DNA of 64,000 nucleotides from Antedon mediterranea (GCF_964355755.1 NC_092677.1:16092101-16156100), one strand, 5' to 3'; numbered from the stretch's first letter, positions 13,901 through 26,867 are shown. Notes: a model not told the origin generated them from the sequence alone. Numbers and translations are program-made.

Positions 13901-14911
13901 GACTACAGGTGCTAAAAATATTGAAAAGATCATCAGAAAGTTTGTTTAAGAAACAGTACATTTCCTATCTGAACATTCTGAACCTGAATGTTTACGATAA
14001 AACGATCACATGTACAGATACATTGAAAAATTGTAAACATCTTACACATTTTTAATGCCACTTTATGTGTTAATCTTTTATTTGCACACATATCTCAAGT
14101 GCTTTAATAGTACATGCATAATTTGAAAAATAACACTACAATATGGTAGTACATAATATATGAATAAAAATTAAAAGCTAAACAGTTTTTACCGTTATAA
14201 GCAAATTCATAATTCAAAGTCAAATTGTTATCAATTATTAATATAAACAAAAACATTTTAAACCTTTTTTCTTGTACATGTTTTTCCATCAATTACAAGC
14301 AATTATCGTGAATACAAAATATAATCCGGAATCACTGAACCGTATTAAACATTAGCTGAACCATTCAATATATTCTCGCATATTGGCAGATTATCTCCTG
14401 CTCCCACCGATTGAACCCGCATGATAAAAATTATCTTTTGATTGGCAGGTGTAAACGGGATTATTGCACCCGTCTCCGGGAGCAATGGCATCACACACTA
14501 CTTGATTTTCTACCGCATAGAATCCTTTTAATATTTCTTATATTATTTCCGTGTTATTGGTCACAAGTTTTTGTTTATTGAATACACAGCATATGAAAAC
14601 TATTTGCGTAAATGCGCTATGATTACTTTTATTATTATTATTAATTATAAATTCCCCGGGGCAAGAAAACAAGGTGTTTGCAGAACAATGAAAAGGAGAA
14701 AATTTTCACAGAGAATGTATTGATTATTTAATAGGCTTGTAAGTAAGTATTTTTAAAGTTAACATTGCTATAGAAATTGTGTGATTGTGGTATTGCTAAA
14801 GACTTGTTCTGTTATATCAGCCGTATAATCTATGACACAACTTGCGACATAACCTACATTTTGTTGTGCGAATTAAGTATGTTTCATGTCAATCGTAAAA
14901 CTTTAAGCTGG

Positions 14912-14978
14912 GTATATGCAGGCAACTTTAAAGTATACGGTATATGGTATACTTTTTAAAGTAAAATGTCTGCATATT
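14912..14978. repeat. Imperfect inverted repeat (hairpin)
   Basis: TATGCAGGCAACTTTAAAG plus TATAC on the left pairs with GTATACTTTTTAAAGT and TGTCTGCATA on the right around a short GGTATATG centre. Arms of about 25-30 bases contain small bulges. A MITE core or cruciform-forming sequence is possible; I see no gene. Confidence 0.6.
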
Positions 14979-15008
14979 ATATTAAGCAGACTCTGGGTTT
15001 GAATCTCT

Positions 15009-15268
15009 GTTTTTTTTTTTTTTTTTTTTTTTCTTCATACTCATCCAACAGCGAGTAACTCGCCAATTACAGGATGGATAAACTATTTAATAATTTATCG
15101 TGCTTATAAACTAAGTCTCATTTGAGGCTTAGGGAGTGGAGTTGAAAGAGTCATGAGTTACAACCCTGCACTAGGTCAGGATTGAACCCTGCACTAGGTC
15201 AGGATTGAACCCGGGACCTTGGGATTGGAAGGCAAGCACGTTAACCACCAAGCTACAGCTCCACTCCG
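15009..15268 (-). mobile_element. tRNA-derived SINE with poly(A) tail
   Basis: Read on the - strand, the element starts GAGTGGAGCTGTAGCTTGGT and GGTTAACGTGCTTGCC (A-box region), then CCCGGGTTCAATCCT (B box), followed by a tandemly duplicated 23-bp segment ending in GGGTTCAATCCTGACCTAG. The body continues through AATGAGACTTAG and a CGATAAATTATTAAATAG region to a run of more than 20 A, seen as T on the + strand from about 15011. The poly(A) end and pol III boxes are those of a tRNA-derived SINE. The duplicated B box is a peculiarity of this copy. A decayed relative lies at 18440-18580. Confidence 0.75.
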
Positions 15269-17259
15269 GAGCTGTTGATGCGGCTTGTTAATAATAATAA
15301 ATAATTGACCCACTATCCTTGCAGAAGTACACCTGCTGCCATGTATTAAAATTGAATTAATTTATGGCTGGAACCGAAAGATGTGCGACTCCTTTGACCA
15401 AATAATTTTTATAATAATTTTACCAGTGCCAGCAAAAAGTTTGCGCAAAAAGTATGTAAAACTCAGCTAATGAAACTATCTCTTTAATTGGGGTTACTAC
15501 ACTTCATACAATCTTGATATTAAATTCCATCTGTGAACCAATTTAAACGACTTACGGAATGAAGTTATTAATACCAGCACTAAAAACGTAACTCACTGGA
15601 TAAAGATAATTTACCGCTGATGTAGAAGCACAGGTGATATGTAAATGATACTTCTGTTCGAATGTTTTATAGTTCATATGATATAGAAATATTATTCAAC
15701 TTTGATCGTTAAGTGAGGGCACTCTTTGTGGAAGGTGAGTAGTGCAGGAGTCGCATCGTTAAAATTTCATTATTTAATATTTTATTGTTCCAAATGTTTG
15801 GTTTTAAAGTTTATATGATGTTGAGATAGTGTACAATGTTGATCGGTAAATGTATATTAATTTGTTTTGCCAGTATACAATTAGATGGTTACTCCGATGA
15901 ACATCAACGCATGCAGCTTACAATATATTCAAGTCAAACCAATTGCATTTTTTTTTATAAGAGTAAGATACAGTAGATTTGTCACGTTTCCAATAATATT
16001 TTATCTGTATTTTACAACATAATATGCATGATGTGGTGATAACATATGTCACAAAAGTTTTAAAAAACTAATAATGTAAAAGAATAATGTTGATATGATT
16101 TACTGTATTTTATTACAATTTTACAAACAAACAATTTTATTGTTATCATCAAAACACGTTACAACATGTATTTAAATTCTAACGAGACCCAAGAAATGTG
16201 GAAAAATTATAGTGTATTATAAAAACGGATTTTTATTTGAGTGTTTTTTTTTTTTTAGTTTTAGCAATTCAGTGATTAGTACCAACAGATGTTGTCTTTG
16301 AATGGGTGGCCATTAATATCAGTATTTGCTTACAAATGGTGTCAACAATAACATCTTTATTTAAATTAATTGTAATAAATTTTGAATGATACAATTCAAT
16401 ACCTTTATAATAAATTTAATCTCACCCACATAGGTTTATTTAATTTTGGGTTCAAATTCATAATTAATATCAAATAAGATAAAAAAAAATAAAGAATAGC
16501 AAATATTGTTATGATATTAGTGGAGTTGATGGTTGATAGTTGCCTTCCATCCAATCCCAAGCATGATCATGTAAAAAATTGAAATATATGTATGTACTGT
16601 ATACAATGTATTACATTGTACATTATACAAAAGTCTTGAAATAAATTATGTTTCATACTAAATAACAGCAGAATTTCAAATGTAATTTCAACATCTCTAT
16701 GTTTTATATTACAATTATGCGTAATGTTGCGACGGAATGATCAATATTATGAAAAAGAATTATATTAACGATATAACCATCATATTTTTGCACCTTTTCC
16801 AACACATTTTAAAATCTTTGCCTGGAAATGTAGGTCATGTGACTGCAGTTCCTGGTGATTACCTCATTAAAAGATTATATAAAGTATAATTTAGTTGCAC
16901 GCTTGACCGCACACAGTAAGGATGCAAATAGAAAGTGTAAATTATTGTTGCATTCACCAACTCCCTGCATTCACACTGTAATTATTTTCAAATTTTTGCA
17001 GCTAATTTTTTTGAAGCTGCAAAAATGAAATGAGTTAAAAATTTCCTTAAAGTAGTTCAATTGCATTTTTACTGTATCAGCATAATCTGTAATGATAACA
17101 TAAATGAGCAAAAACAACTTTTCAACTTAAATTTATAACTTTTCACTTAAAAAGTTTAAAACGAGTCTACCACTTAATTAAAATACCTGTATAGCCTACA
17201 GTACTGTTTACACTTCTGTTGGGATAGCTAGTTAGTTAGTTCATTTTTATACTGGGTGA

Positions 17260-17580
17260 CCTCTTCAGTCAAAGACTGATCTCCCAGAGGGCTCAGTTGG
17301 TGATCAGTGGCTGTGATGTACTAATACACCGGGGTAACCCCCTACTCGTCTCGAAAGATGTACTAGATTCTTTAAAGTGCACACGAGCTAGTTGTGTACA
17401 CTGGACCATAGAGATATTATAGTGAACCTCTATGACTGGACCTACGGTTTATAGTCCTTATCCGAGAAGACTCGTTCTACCACCAGAACCATAGAGTGAG
17501 TGAGCCTCGAACCCTTGCCGATGTTATGGCTACGTAATTGCGGTTCCACTGTCTTAACCGCTCGGCCACTCACTCACTCG
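17260..17580 (-). mobile_element. Ser/Leu-type tRNA-derived SINE
   Basis: On the - strand the head GAGTGGCCGAGCGGTTAAGA is a typical class II tRNA (Ser/Leu) D arm and A box. It is followed at tRNA-like spacing by CAAGGGTTCGAGGCTCACTC, containing a B box. The flanking 7-mers GAGTGAG and CTCACTC can pair as an acceptor stem, but the T stem is poor, so it is no longer a functional tRNA. The body runs to about 17260 and includes GGGGGTTACCCCGGTGTATT. A body fragment of the same family lies at 3830-3930. Confidence 0.75.
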
Positions 17581-17667
17581 AGTTACTTAAGGGACATCCA
17601 TATTAAAGTGAAAACTTTCTTTTGAAAAAAAAAAATGAGGAATATTATTATTTCATCAACACTGCTC

Positions 17668-17762
17668 AAGCCTACTGTATTCAGGGGACACCCCTATTGT
17701 AAATACACTTTATTCTGGTCCTGATAGGGCCTCCTTAATTGGGATGGGTTCTACTCTGTGTA
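17668..17762. mobile_element. Fragment of 'CAGTAGAACCCC' palindromic repeat family
   Basis: TATTCAGGGGACACCCCTAT, GGTCCTGATAGGGCCTCC and GGGTTCTACTCTGTG match, in order, the repeat seen more completely at 25434-25686 and 26868-27020. Partial copy of a MITE-like family. Confidence 0.5.
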
Positions 17763-18439
17763 TTGGCTTACCTATATTAACTTGTGTAAAATACATACTG
17801 TAGTTTACACACATAACTTTTCATACTTTCATAGCTTTTTTGAAATAAGAAAAAAATGTAATTTTGTCATTCAATTATAGCTGTGCAATATAAATGTCAG
17901 AAACAGTTAAACTCTGAGGAGCTGTTAAAGAATAATATACAGTACAGTAAAACATTTATGAAACAGTTGGTTCATAGAAACAAAATCTCCTTAAAAAATG
18001 GAAATTAGTTTACAAAATGTTAATTTGAATTTATTTGTACTGTAATGCTTTCTAGTTTTTAGCATTCATTCTGGACAACATATGATGGTTATTTAATGGT
18101 GTTTTAGGCCTATTTGATTACTTTTCCATACACTTTCTTTTAGCCATTTGTAATTTGAATTGGTAAACGGCAACATACTGTAATGTTGCAGATAATTATA
18201 ATTTGATTTCCATTTATCAAAATATTGTTTTGACTATTTGATATTTTGTTGTGAAAAAATGTTGTAAAATCTCCCAGGCTGTTACGATTAGTATGGTATG
18301 AAAAACAAATACCATACAGCAAGTTTATCCCAATACCGGACAACAATATCTTTTCTTTTAAAACCTAGATTTTTAAATGAATTAACAAATTGTAAAAAAA
18401 ATATATATTATACATGATCAAACACCAGAATAATGTCAG

Positions 18440-18580
18440 GATAGATAAATTATATTGTGCTTATTAAAGTCTCATTTTAAAGGAGTGAAGTAAAAACAAA
18501 TAACCCTGCACAGAGTTAAGATTGAACCCTGGACCTTGGAAAACATGCATGGAAACTACAAAGATACAACTCCAATAGTA
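18440..18580 (-). mobile_element. Decayed copy of the 15-kb SINE family
   Basis: Words shared in order with 15009-15268 include GGATAGATAAATTAT, GTGCTTAT, AAGTCTCATTT, AACCCTGCAC, ATTGAACCCTGGACCTTGG and ACAACTCCA. The A box is mutated and the poly(A) tail is reduced to an A-rich run near 18390. The copy is old and presumably inactive. Confidence 0.65.
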
Positions 18581-19977
18581 AAAATTATTTTGGACCTCTT
18601 GGAACCTTTTGGTTTTCGGTAAATTGACAGAGATGACTGTATCAAGTTTTTGTTCATGACGCTTCCATAAACACTGTAAAGTGATTTTTTGAAGCCAAAA
18701 CTCTGCATTGATGTATACCATAGTTCAAAATTTACTGTTAGAATTAGTCTAACAAAATGGACTAGCCTTAGTATAGGCCTAGAGAGTTCAGTATTTATCT
18801 CTATGGTCATAGCAAAATCAACTAGCCCAATTCAGTTATATTAGTTAGAGAAAAACAAACATACAGACCTGTTATGCATGTTGTTTGTTTACTCCATTGG
18901 AAAGTAAGTGAATGTTATCTCTTCCTGAACATTGCCCTATTTTAACCAATAAACTTTACTTTAAAAGTGAATCACTGTATGATTAATATATTTGTGAGAG
19001 ATGTAATCCCCTGATACCCTTAGTTCATCCAAGTTCATTATTTTCACGCCTCATTATGATTCCTGTTATTAATTATCATTAACTCCCTAGATATCTTTAC
19101 AGGACTCCATTTATAGAAAGATAGATACTGTAGATAATTAATGTTTGCTGTGTACTTGTGCTATCACAACTTCCATTCCATTTTGATGTCATTAGAAACG
19201 GATCCTATGACTGTGACTCCTAGATTAGAATGTTTTGACTTTTTAATTTATTAAATTGAAAGTTAACCAGCCTAGATCTGTTGGGGCCAGTGGCAGTATT
19301 CACCATTGACGACTTAGAGAAACTCTTAGGCCTACTGGTAACATTATTGGAAATTATTGGAAGTCTTAATAAAAGCGTGATTGGTGAATTTTTTCACAAA
19401 TCTAAAAACTATTAGTTTTACTATCGTCATCAGAAATGAAACATACTATTCTACTATTTCTGTGCTAGTATTGTAACTAATAAAACCTTATTATTGTATT
19501 GTTAACAACCTATAAAGAGAAATATGGTCGGTTTTATATGTTGAATTGAATATCGTTTTGGCTTATCTACAGTATAGTACAAAACCTGTTACAGTTGCTG
19601 TTATATTAGTAACGGTACACTACTGTATTTGAAAGCCCTACAACTACTGTATAGGCCTTGGGAGTCATTGGTTTCAATTCCTATTTATTTCTTACAGTAC
19701 AAACCAAATATACCTGTAGTTCACTACAAGCACAATAGTACCAAAGAAAACTATACTGTACCTTGTGTACACTTAATTTTCTGTCTTGCATTTCTACATT
19801 GTACCACTATAGAGATATCTAAAACTGCCCCAAGTATGTTTATAATCAGTTAATTAATAGTTGTCTCCAGAGAGAAAATTGTTAGTGCAGTAGATAGATG
19901 TTTGTAAACAGACAGTTTTGTAAAATTGTCTTCTATTTTAAACCCATATGAAAATAAATTTAAAAATTTGTGAGCGA

Positions 19978-20200
19978 AAAGCGAACCCTTCTGCTTGATA
20001 TGCCGACATATTATATGCACTGGGGCTTTCATGGTATAGTTTAAATAATATTGGATTGCGACTAGTTCTCAATAGTACGTACTCTCCACAGGGATAAAAT
20101 TGATACTCGCCCCCCCCCCCCTTATTCTAGGTTAATTCACACGGTAGGTTCTCTGAAAACATAATGAAAATTAATTTATTCAATGTTAGGAAGATGAGGA
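19978..20200 (-). mobile_element. Remnant of the tRNA-like repeat found at 61043
   Basis: The reverse complement of 19985-20035 reads TGAAAGCCCCAGTG, then CATATCAAGCAGAAGGGTTC, matching the acceptor and anticodon-arm regions of the tRNA-like sequence at 61043-61114. Separately, AAGATGAGGAAATCTGTGAG (about 20190-20210) is the exact reverse complement of sequence just downstream of that tRNA-like gene (61126-61147). The order of the two blocks is rearranged, so this is a scrambled copy. It shows that the 61043 sequence belongs to a repeat family. Confidence 0.5.
20110..20121 (+). repeat. Poly(C) run of 12
   Basis: Twelve consecutive C bases in otherwise AT-rich intron. Such runs are prone to sequencing error and length variation. 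Confidence 0.9.
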
Positions 20201-20252
20201 AATCTGTGAGATAACCGTAGATATTATTGCATATTAATAACAGTTTGATTTT

Positions 20253-20309
20253 ATCTGTACAGAACTAGTGTAATTATATTATATATAATTACACTAGTTC
20301 TGTACAGAT
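20253..20309. repeat. Perfect 27-bp inverted repeat, 3-nt loop
   Basis: The 27 bases at 20253-20279 (starting ATCTGTACAGAACTAGTG) are the exact reverse complement of 20283-20309, with a TAT spacer. No mismatch was found in the arms. The transcript would form a long tight hairpin. It could be a recent foldback or a precursor-like stem, but the short loop and perfect pairing are more typical of a recent templated inversion than of a microRNA. Confidence 0.9.
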
Positions 20310-22334
20310 TATTCATATGCTATATTATGATTTTTTAGTATAATTATATGAAGTTAGTTTTACAGTTACAGTATAATTAATATAACTAAATTGAATTATT
20401 CATTCATAGTAAATTAGTTTTATGATTTTGCATAGTTTCTTTTGGCCGTGACATTTAGTTGATTAATTTGAATCAATTGTTTCCTTCACCAATATAAGGC
20501 TAATCTGAGCCTTAAGGTTCCATTCTACCTGATTTACTTCATTTAAGGTATTGAGCGAGCCATTAGAAATCAATATGTGTTACTACCATACCACAGAGCT
20601 TCATCGAAAACAACTCAAGCTTGAAGGGTCCGTAAACCTGAAGCGCAAACCTCCATTCATCTCAAAAACCTTAATCATAATCTTATTACACGCACCCTCT
20701 GTGTTTATTATCTTTGATTGCAATTTGTTCATTCAATGATAACAGTTAAGCAGAAAGGAAAATATCGGAGCCTTCTTACAGATAATTTACTATACAGCTA
20801 CAAATATTTAGTTTAGAAGAACAAATGAAGCCTGAAAAGCTAAGTCGATTTAACAGTGGGACAAGTTCAGGACCGTTTACCTGAACAGTACTAACTACAT
20901 CAGCCTAGAGGTAGAATTAGTTGGTACTACAAGTTTTAAGCACGCTCTATTGAATAGTAGGGTAATCTAGATTAGGTATTATTTTTACAACTGTGTATAT
21001 TATTGTTATTATAGCTTTGAAAATGCTTCATAATCATAAATTAGTTTTTGTATTTGTACAAATGATAAATAATACTTATGGTGTCAAAATGTCATTGTCA
21101 ATCAGTTCTTTTGATCACTGTGTAAATGGTGATTTAATTTCCTGAATGATTGTAAAATTGAAATGGTACCTTGTGTGATAAACTGGCATTCCTTCTGTCA
21201 ACCAGCATCAATTGCATACTACCATTGGTGAAAGAACACTTTTGGGAAGTTTTGTTTAGAGACCTGTAGGCCTACAGAATTTTTCAAATCAACATTGGAA
21301 TGCAAATTGGAAACTTTATCATCTTAACATATTTACAGTAGGTGGGGCAAAACCAACCATTTAAAGCTTCAAAATGTTCAATGGTAATCATTTTTAATTT
21401 ATGCAAATTAACCCACCTCCTGGTGTCCGGTTTTGGTAAAGTTTGGATAGTTAGATTTTCAGTTCCACCTCCATGGTCTGTCTACCAAATAAAAGAAAAA
21501 ACAAATTGGTTGTATTTTCTTCTAACTTTTTACTTTTAATAGACTAATTTAGGAGACCTATAATACTGTAGAATTGTATACAAAAAATATGAAAATTTAT
21601 AGATTGCATACTTAATCTAAATTTAGGAAGATGATAGGAAATTAGAAGTGACTAACTAAGTGATGATGAACTTAGAAGTCCACTGGGGAAAAGCATACCG
21701 GTGCGCATATGGTTGTCGTAACGCGATGATGGAACATTTTCATGTCAACTTTTCGATAGCACTGCCAAGCACTGTATGAATTTTACTTATTAAAATAGAG
21801 GTGCGGCTGAACTGAAGGAAATTAAAAGTCTCTGCTTTGAATCAAACTATATTATGCAATAATTAATGCCAATTCATTTTGAAGATTATTATGTACAGTG
21901 ATGCATATGTTGCAGACTTTACCAATGTAAAAATTAGTAAAATTGTAGATAAATCAATCCTGTCTTTTGAAATTTATATGAAAATGTTTCAGGCTTACAT
22001 AGGCCTATAAATCCTACAAAATCATATGATCCAATGTAGGCCTATATGATGCAACTTTGGACTATTGTCAGATCATAATTGATTCAAAATAAATCTTGTT
22101 TGGAGTGAATTTTAAATACCTGTATTGACAAACTTTTGGTATAAACCTTTAGACTTTATAAACAAATACTGTATCTGTAGTTTTCTTTAATTAACCATGG
22201 GGAAATTCAATTACTACCAGTGCTGATTTATAGCCAGGCCTACTTAATATTTGTCTGGAGGCCTGGGTCAGCTGCACTTTAAGCCCAGTACTTGAGATGT
22301 GGGGTAATAGCCAGCACAGTAGAATAGAAACACA

Positions 22335-22760
22335 TAGTGGCTGCTGATTACCATAAGTTGAATTAATTATGCAAATTAAAATTAGATTGTATTTTTTGTT
22401 CTTGATTACCTGGTTAAAGTAGGGTTAAACAAGAATATAAAGTAGAACAGTTTAGGAAAATAAATAGTGGTTGATTACCATATTAAGTCGAATAAATTAT
22501 GCAAAATAAAACTACTTGAACACTTCTATTGGATTAAGTAGGGTTAAACCAGTTATACAGTAGAATATTTTGACTGGTTTAATACAAACCATATTAAGTT
22601 GGTCAATCTAATACAAAAAAAAAGTAAAAGTACTTGAAAGTTTCAGTTAAGAATACTGTCTATAGGCCAGCTGTACTTTTAGTTTCTGAGTGTTGTACAT
22701 ACACACTTCTATTGGATTACCTTGTTAAGTGGGGTTAAACAAGCAGATAATGAGGCACTT
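22335..22760. repeat. Degenerate ~120-bp tandem repeats
   Basis: Three to four diverged units share GATTACCAT.TTAAGT, AATTATGCAAA.TAAAA, CTTCTATTGGATTA and GTAGGGTTAAAC. Unit spacing is around 115-130 bp, with insertions in the later units. No open frame is conserved between them. Confidence 0.55.
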
Positions 22761-23404
22761 CAAAACTCTTCAAGTTTGATAACACCTCTTTTCATTTAAT
22801 TCACAGGTTTGATAGTAATCAATATATTCACAGAGTTAATACTTTGGTATTGTTTAGTACAAAGTATTCTTTTTGTGGATATCCTGTAGTTTTTACTGCC
22901 GTCAATACCAATAACACATAGAATATGGGTGCGCTTATGTCTGGGATTTTATCTTTTATTGATACTAGATTGGTCTATCAGTAGAGTAATCAGTATGGTA
23001 ACTAATGTTTTGTTGTAGGTACATGGTGACGAATTGGTTATAAACATGCCTTTGTTCAATAATTAAAAGATATATAGTATAAAAGGAAATTATTACTGAA
23101 AAAAATTAACAATGCTTTGGGTATCAGTGGCTGGATCTCAATGGATAATAAGCAAAAATCTAAATAAAAATAAAAAAAGTATTAATGGTTAGAAAAAAAG
23201 TTAAATGTTTTAGAAAACACTACTCCTTTTCCAGTGCTAATTAGAGTGATTGGGAGTAATTACTTAAGAATTTAACTTAAGACAGAAGCTGTCCGAGTGG
23301 ATTGCAATAAAAGAAAAGTAGAATAGAACAAAGAGTGGGAAAAATAAGAATATAAAGAAAGTTATTGTTATAAACAAGGTGGAAGAAAAATTTGCCTCAC
23401 ACAG

Positions 23405-23522
23405 GACATTCCGACACATTGATGTACATTTCCCCATGTTTTTACATACCTCTTCTGTTTACGGGACACTTTATTTGATCTCCTAAATGCGGCCACTTAA
23501 ATAGAAGTTCTACTGTACTGCC
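23405..23522. mobile_element. Diverged copy of 'CAGTAGAACCCC' repeat
   Basis: ACAGGACATTCC, GTTTACGGGACACTTTATTT and AAATAGAAGTTCTACTGTA follow the same order as in the better copies near 25.5 and 26.9 kb. Old and partial. Confidence 0.45.
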
Positions 23523-25433
23523 ACTGCTGCCCTTTTTGTTATGCTTTTTTTCTTTGTAACAAATTAAAATGTATTCTTGAGGAAAACTCCTTCTCTATGT
23601 CCAGTCTCCACTATTACTAGTATTTCCACATCAAGCTTTTCTTTTTTCTTACTCAGGTGATGGTCAAACACCTTGACCGAAAAGTTTAAACACTTTCCTA
23701 AATTCTTTTATTACAACTTTATGTTCTGTAGTGTAAACATTTGTTTATAAATAATAGTCAATGTTTGTTGTCATTCTGGCGCCTTTCTTGTGGAATGCAG
23801 ATTACTTTATTGCTAGGTTTTGCTCAAACAATAAATTTGTCTAAAGCCTTGTTCACACTGGACTTGTTAAACGATAAGACTATGGGTACTTTTGACCATT
23901 GTTCGCACTTGGATTATTCAGATAGTTAGTTTTACCATGGTTTTTAAGATTTAATAGCACCATTTGAATTAATAGCATGGTCGAAAATCGTTGATTATAA
24001 TTGTATCCAGTTTTTTAACCTACTTTTAGGATTAATTTATCGATTTGATTAAATTAAATACAGTATGATCAAGGCTTAACTTTATTATTTATTTAAATCT
24101 ACTTTTGAAGATCTTACAGTTAAACGGTATGTTATTTCTGAGAATGTTCTGTTTCGTGTGTTTGCTTAAAAAAATGGTGTGGACATTTTTTGCATTTCTA
24201 ATTAACTGCACTTTGTGTGTAAACACAAAGAAGTGTGCGTGATTGACCTAACTTCTTGATATGTACTTTATTTGTTGCTTCAATTACTGTTGTATATTGA
24301 ATAAAGTATAAACAAGTCATAAAATTGTCCTGGCTTGTTTGGTCAGAATTAAGAATGTTATTAAACTACTGTTTATGAATAGTTGAAAAGTTCTAATAAA
24401 GTTATCTCAATAAAATTAACATTTTAATTTATAATTGTATTTATAAAATTGAATGTGAAAATTCCCATTTAAGTAATTAATATTGACAGTACAAATGTTT
24501 TAGACAATTTTACAGGCGGATCCAGGATTTTGAAACAGGAGAGCCCTAAAATTCCTAAAAGTGGTTATAGGAAATTTCTTTTAAATTTGAATTGTAAATT
24601 AAAAAGATTTAGAAACAGTTTTGAGCCTCATGACTTTTTTTAAAGCAATAGTTGTATTCTGTTTCAAAATTATGAAAATGTTATTTAATTTATCATCAAA
24701 ATTACATGAATGTAATTGTTAGTCTAATGATCATTATTTTGAAAAATAATAGTGAAATATTACAATTTAAAAATAAAAACAAGAGTAAAGCCCCTAATTA
24801 AAAATACCTGTTGTGATGTATTTGAGGAACATAATTATGGGGTTAATTTAAATTTATTATTGTTTTAAAAAATATACTGTGTTATTAAAATAAATCTACA
24901 GTACAGTAAATTATCATCTTCATATCTCTTTGAATATTTACTTTTGTGAACGTAATTTCAAAATATCTAATTGCTTTCAGACCGTCTTTCAAATTAAGAA
25001 AAGATAAATACTATAAAACGGTTTTTAATTGCTAATAGTATTTTTTTTTATTCTTCCCAATAGGAAGGTTATGAATCTATATAATAACGGTTTCAATTTG
25101 CTATCTGACTGAGCAGTTTCATTAGTTTTAAACTACTTCTTACAGAGGCAATTCCCTTGTGTATCACATCATTACCTTTTTAATTGGAATATAGGAAGTG
25201 TAAAATTACATTTAAATTGAGTTGTTGCAGTGATGATAGCCAACTGAATGCTTATGGTACTTTATGGTCACCTGTATTTTTGTATGTAAATACCAAAGTT
25301 AAATTAATTCAGGTTCTGTGAATATTTGGAAGTGGGAATTTTAAAAACAGATTCATTTCATTTTTCATTTTTGGGCTGCATGGTACGCATATATCAATAA
25401 TTGGGGAGGCATTTAGCCCTAGATTTTGGAATA

Positions 25434-25686
25434 CAGTAGAACTGCTCCCTTTGAGGCGAAACACCCGGGGCATTTTTATTAAGCAAATGAAAAGAAATAT
25501 ACATGTTTTTTAACACAATTTATAAAGCCAGCCCTTATTCAGGGGACACTTCTATTAAGGGTGCACTTTGTTGTTGAGTGAATTAGGGCATTAAACACTA
25601 AAGCTAACCCCCATTCAGTGGACACCCTATTAAGGAGAAATATTGTTGAGTCCTTAAGGTGTCCCCTAAATAGGGGTTCTGCTGTA
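25434..25686. mobile_element. MITE-like element with CAGTAGAAC ends
   Basis: Starts ACAGTAGAACTGCTCCCT and ends CCTAAATAGGGGTTCTGCTGTA, so the termini are imperfect inverted repeats. Inside, CAGGGGACACTTCTATTAAG and CAGTGGACACCCTATTAAGG are internal relatives. The family is repeated at least five more times in this window (17668, 23405, 26868, 56092, 62638), always non-coding. A small non-autonomous DNA transposon is the best explanation; the superfamily is not identified. Confidence 0.6.
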
Positions 25687-26570
25687 TATGGTAGAAATAT
25701 TATTCATTCAGTCTTCATTTTTGATGTGCATTCATAGCAAATATTACACAAATATACGCAAAGAAGAAAAAATCATATTAAAGGCAAAGAGGAAACATTA
25801 TCTCCAACCATTTACCGTAAATGTGTATTTGATAGTATTGCAAGGTCATTTGACAAAGCAATACTTATCTTTAGTATTTCTATGAAATTATAAATTGTAT
25901 ATTAAACTTAGTACAGATTGTCATTTCCAAACATTTTAGAGCAGTATAGTACAGAGAATTCTTATTTCTAACTTATTTGTGAATTAGATTCTTAATGGTA
26001 TTGATACTGACACTAATTAGGGCTTCTAATCAAAGACTCATTTAATGATTGTTGACGTTAATTAGGCCTTTTGTAGATGCCAGGTTGAATATGATTGACC
26101 CTTAGCCAATGTTCAGTAGGTTTCTTAATTGTGGTTACAGTAATGGATGTTATGATAGAATGTTACTCTAAAAAAATCAAATAAGATACAGGGCTAGTTA
26201 TCTTTTACATGGAACTACTTGGTTAGGTCATATCAAACCATGAACCTATAAATTAGAATAGGTCCATGGTTCAACAGTAATTTACCAGTTATTCACTTTC
26301 AAAACCAGATTCATTTTCTTATATATAATATATATTTTATTCATAGAATTCTATATAAGATTTCAAATTGAAGGGCTGGAAATTAGAAATAATCTGACCA
26401 CGGTCACAAAGGAATTGTCATTTAAATTGGGTGGACGATCAGAACTACTTTATTAATAACAAATCTGATCAAGAACTAAAATAATACTCGCAATAGTATT
26501 TTGCATGCTACTGTACTCTACCTATAATGTAATGCAGAAAAAAAGAGGTAGTTTGAACTAAAATAATTTA

Positions 26571-26731
26571 ATGGGTCAATGTTTTGCCCTACTCTGATGT
26601 AATTTGTACTTCATACTAAGTACATTTGAGAATACTAAGTCATTCTCGAGTGAGACTGGAACCCACGACTTCCAGATCACTAGCCTGGCGTTCATACCTC
26701 AACTCCCTGTTGCAAAGCTACTCCACAGTAG
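26571..26731 (-). mobile_element. tRNA-Thr-like SINE copy
   Basis: The reverse complement reads TACTGTGGAGTAGCTTTGCA, then the anticodon-arm words CCAGGCTAGTGATCTGG, GTCGTGGGTTCCAGTCTCAC and the tail CTACTCTGATGTAA.., as in 730-920. One B-box base is altered (TTCCAG for TTCGAG). The surrounding DNA shows a longer direct repeat: TATTTTGCATGCTACTGTAC occurs on both sides (near 26500 and 26770), so the insertion sits between duplicated flanks. Confidence 0.7.
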
Positions 26732-26867
26732 TTTAATACAATTACAACTAACATAATACTAACAATATTATTTTGCATGCTACTGTACCTATACAAAAAA
26801 GTATAGGGCCTACATTTTTGGGGAGAAATTGCTAAAAGCACGTCAAGTTTATAGTAGGCTTACTATG

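Noticed and set aside
23845-23935. AAAGCCTTGTTCACACTGGA resembling a known-looking MITE end, with a partial relative at 62437
   Set aside because: Only one end of each is visible and no inverted partner was found, so it was not listed as a separate element.
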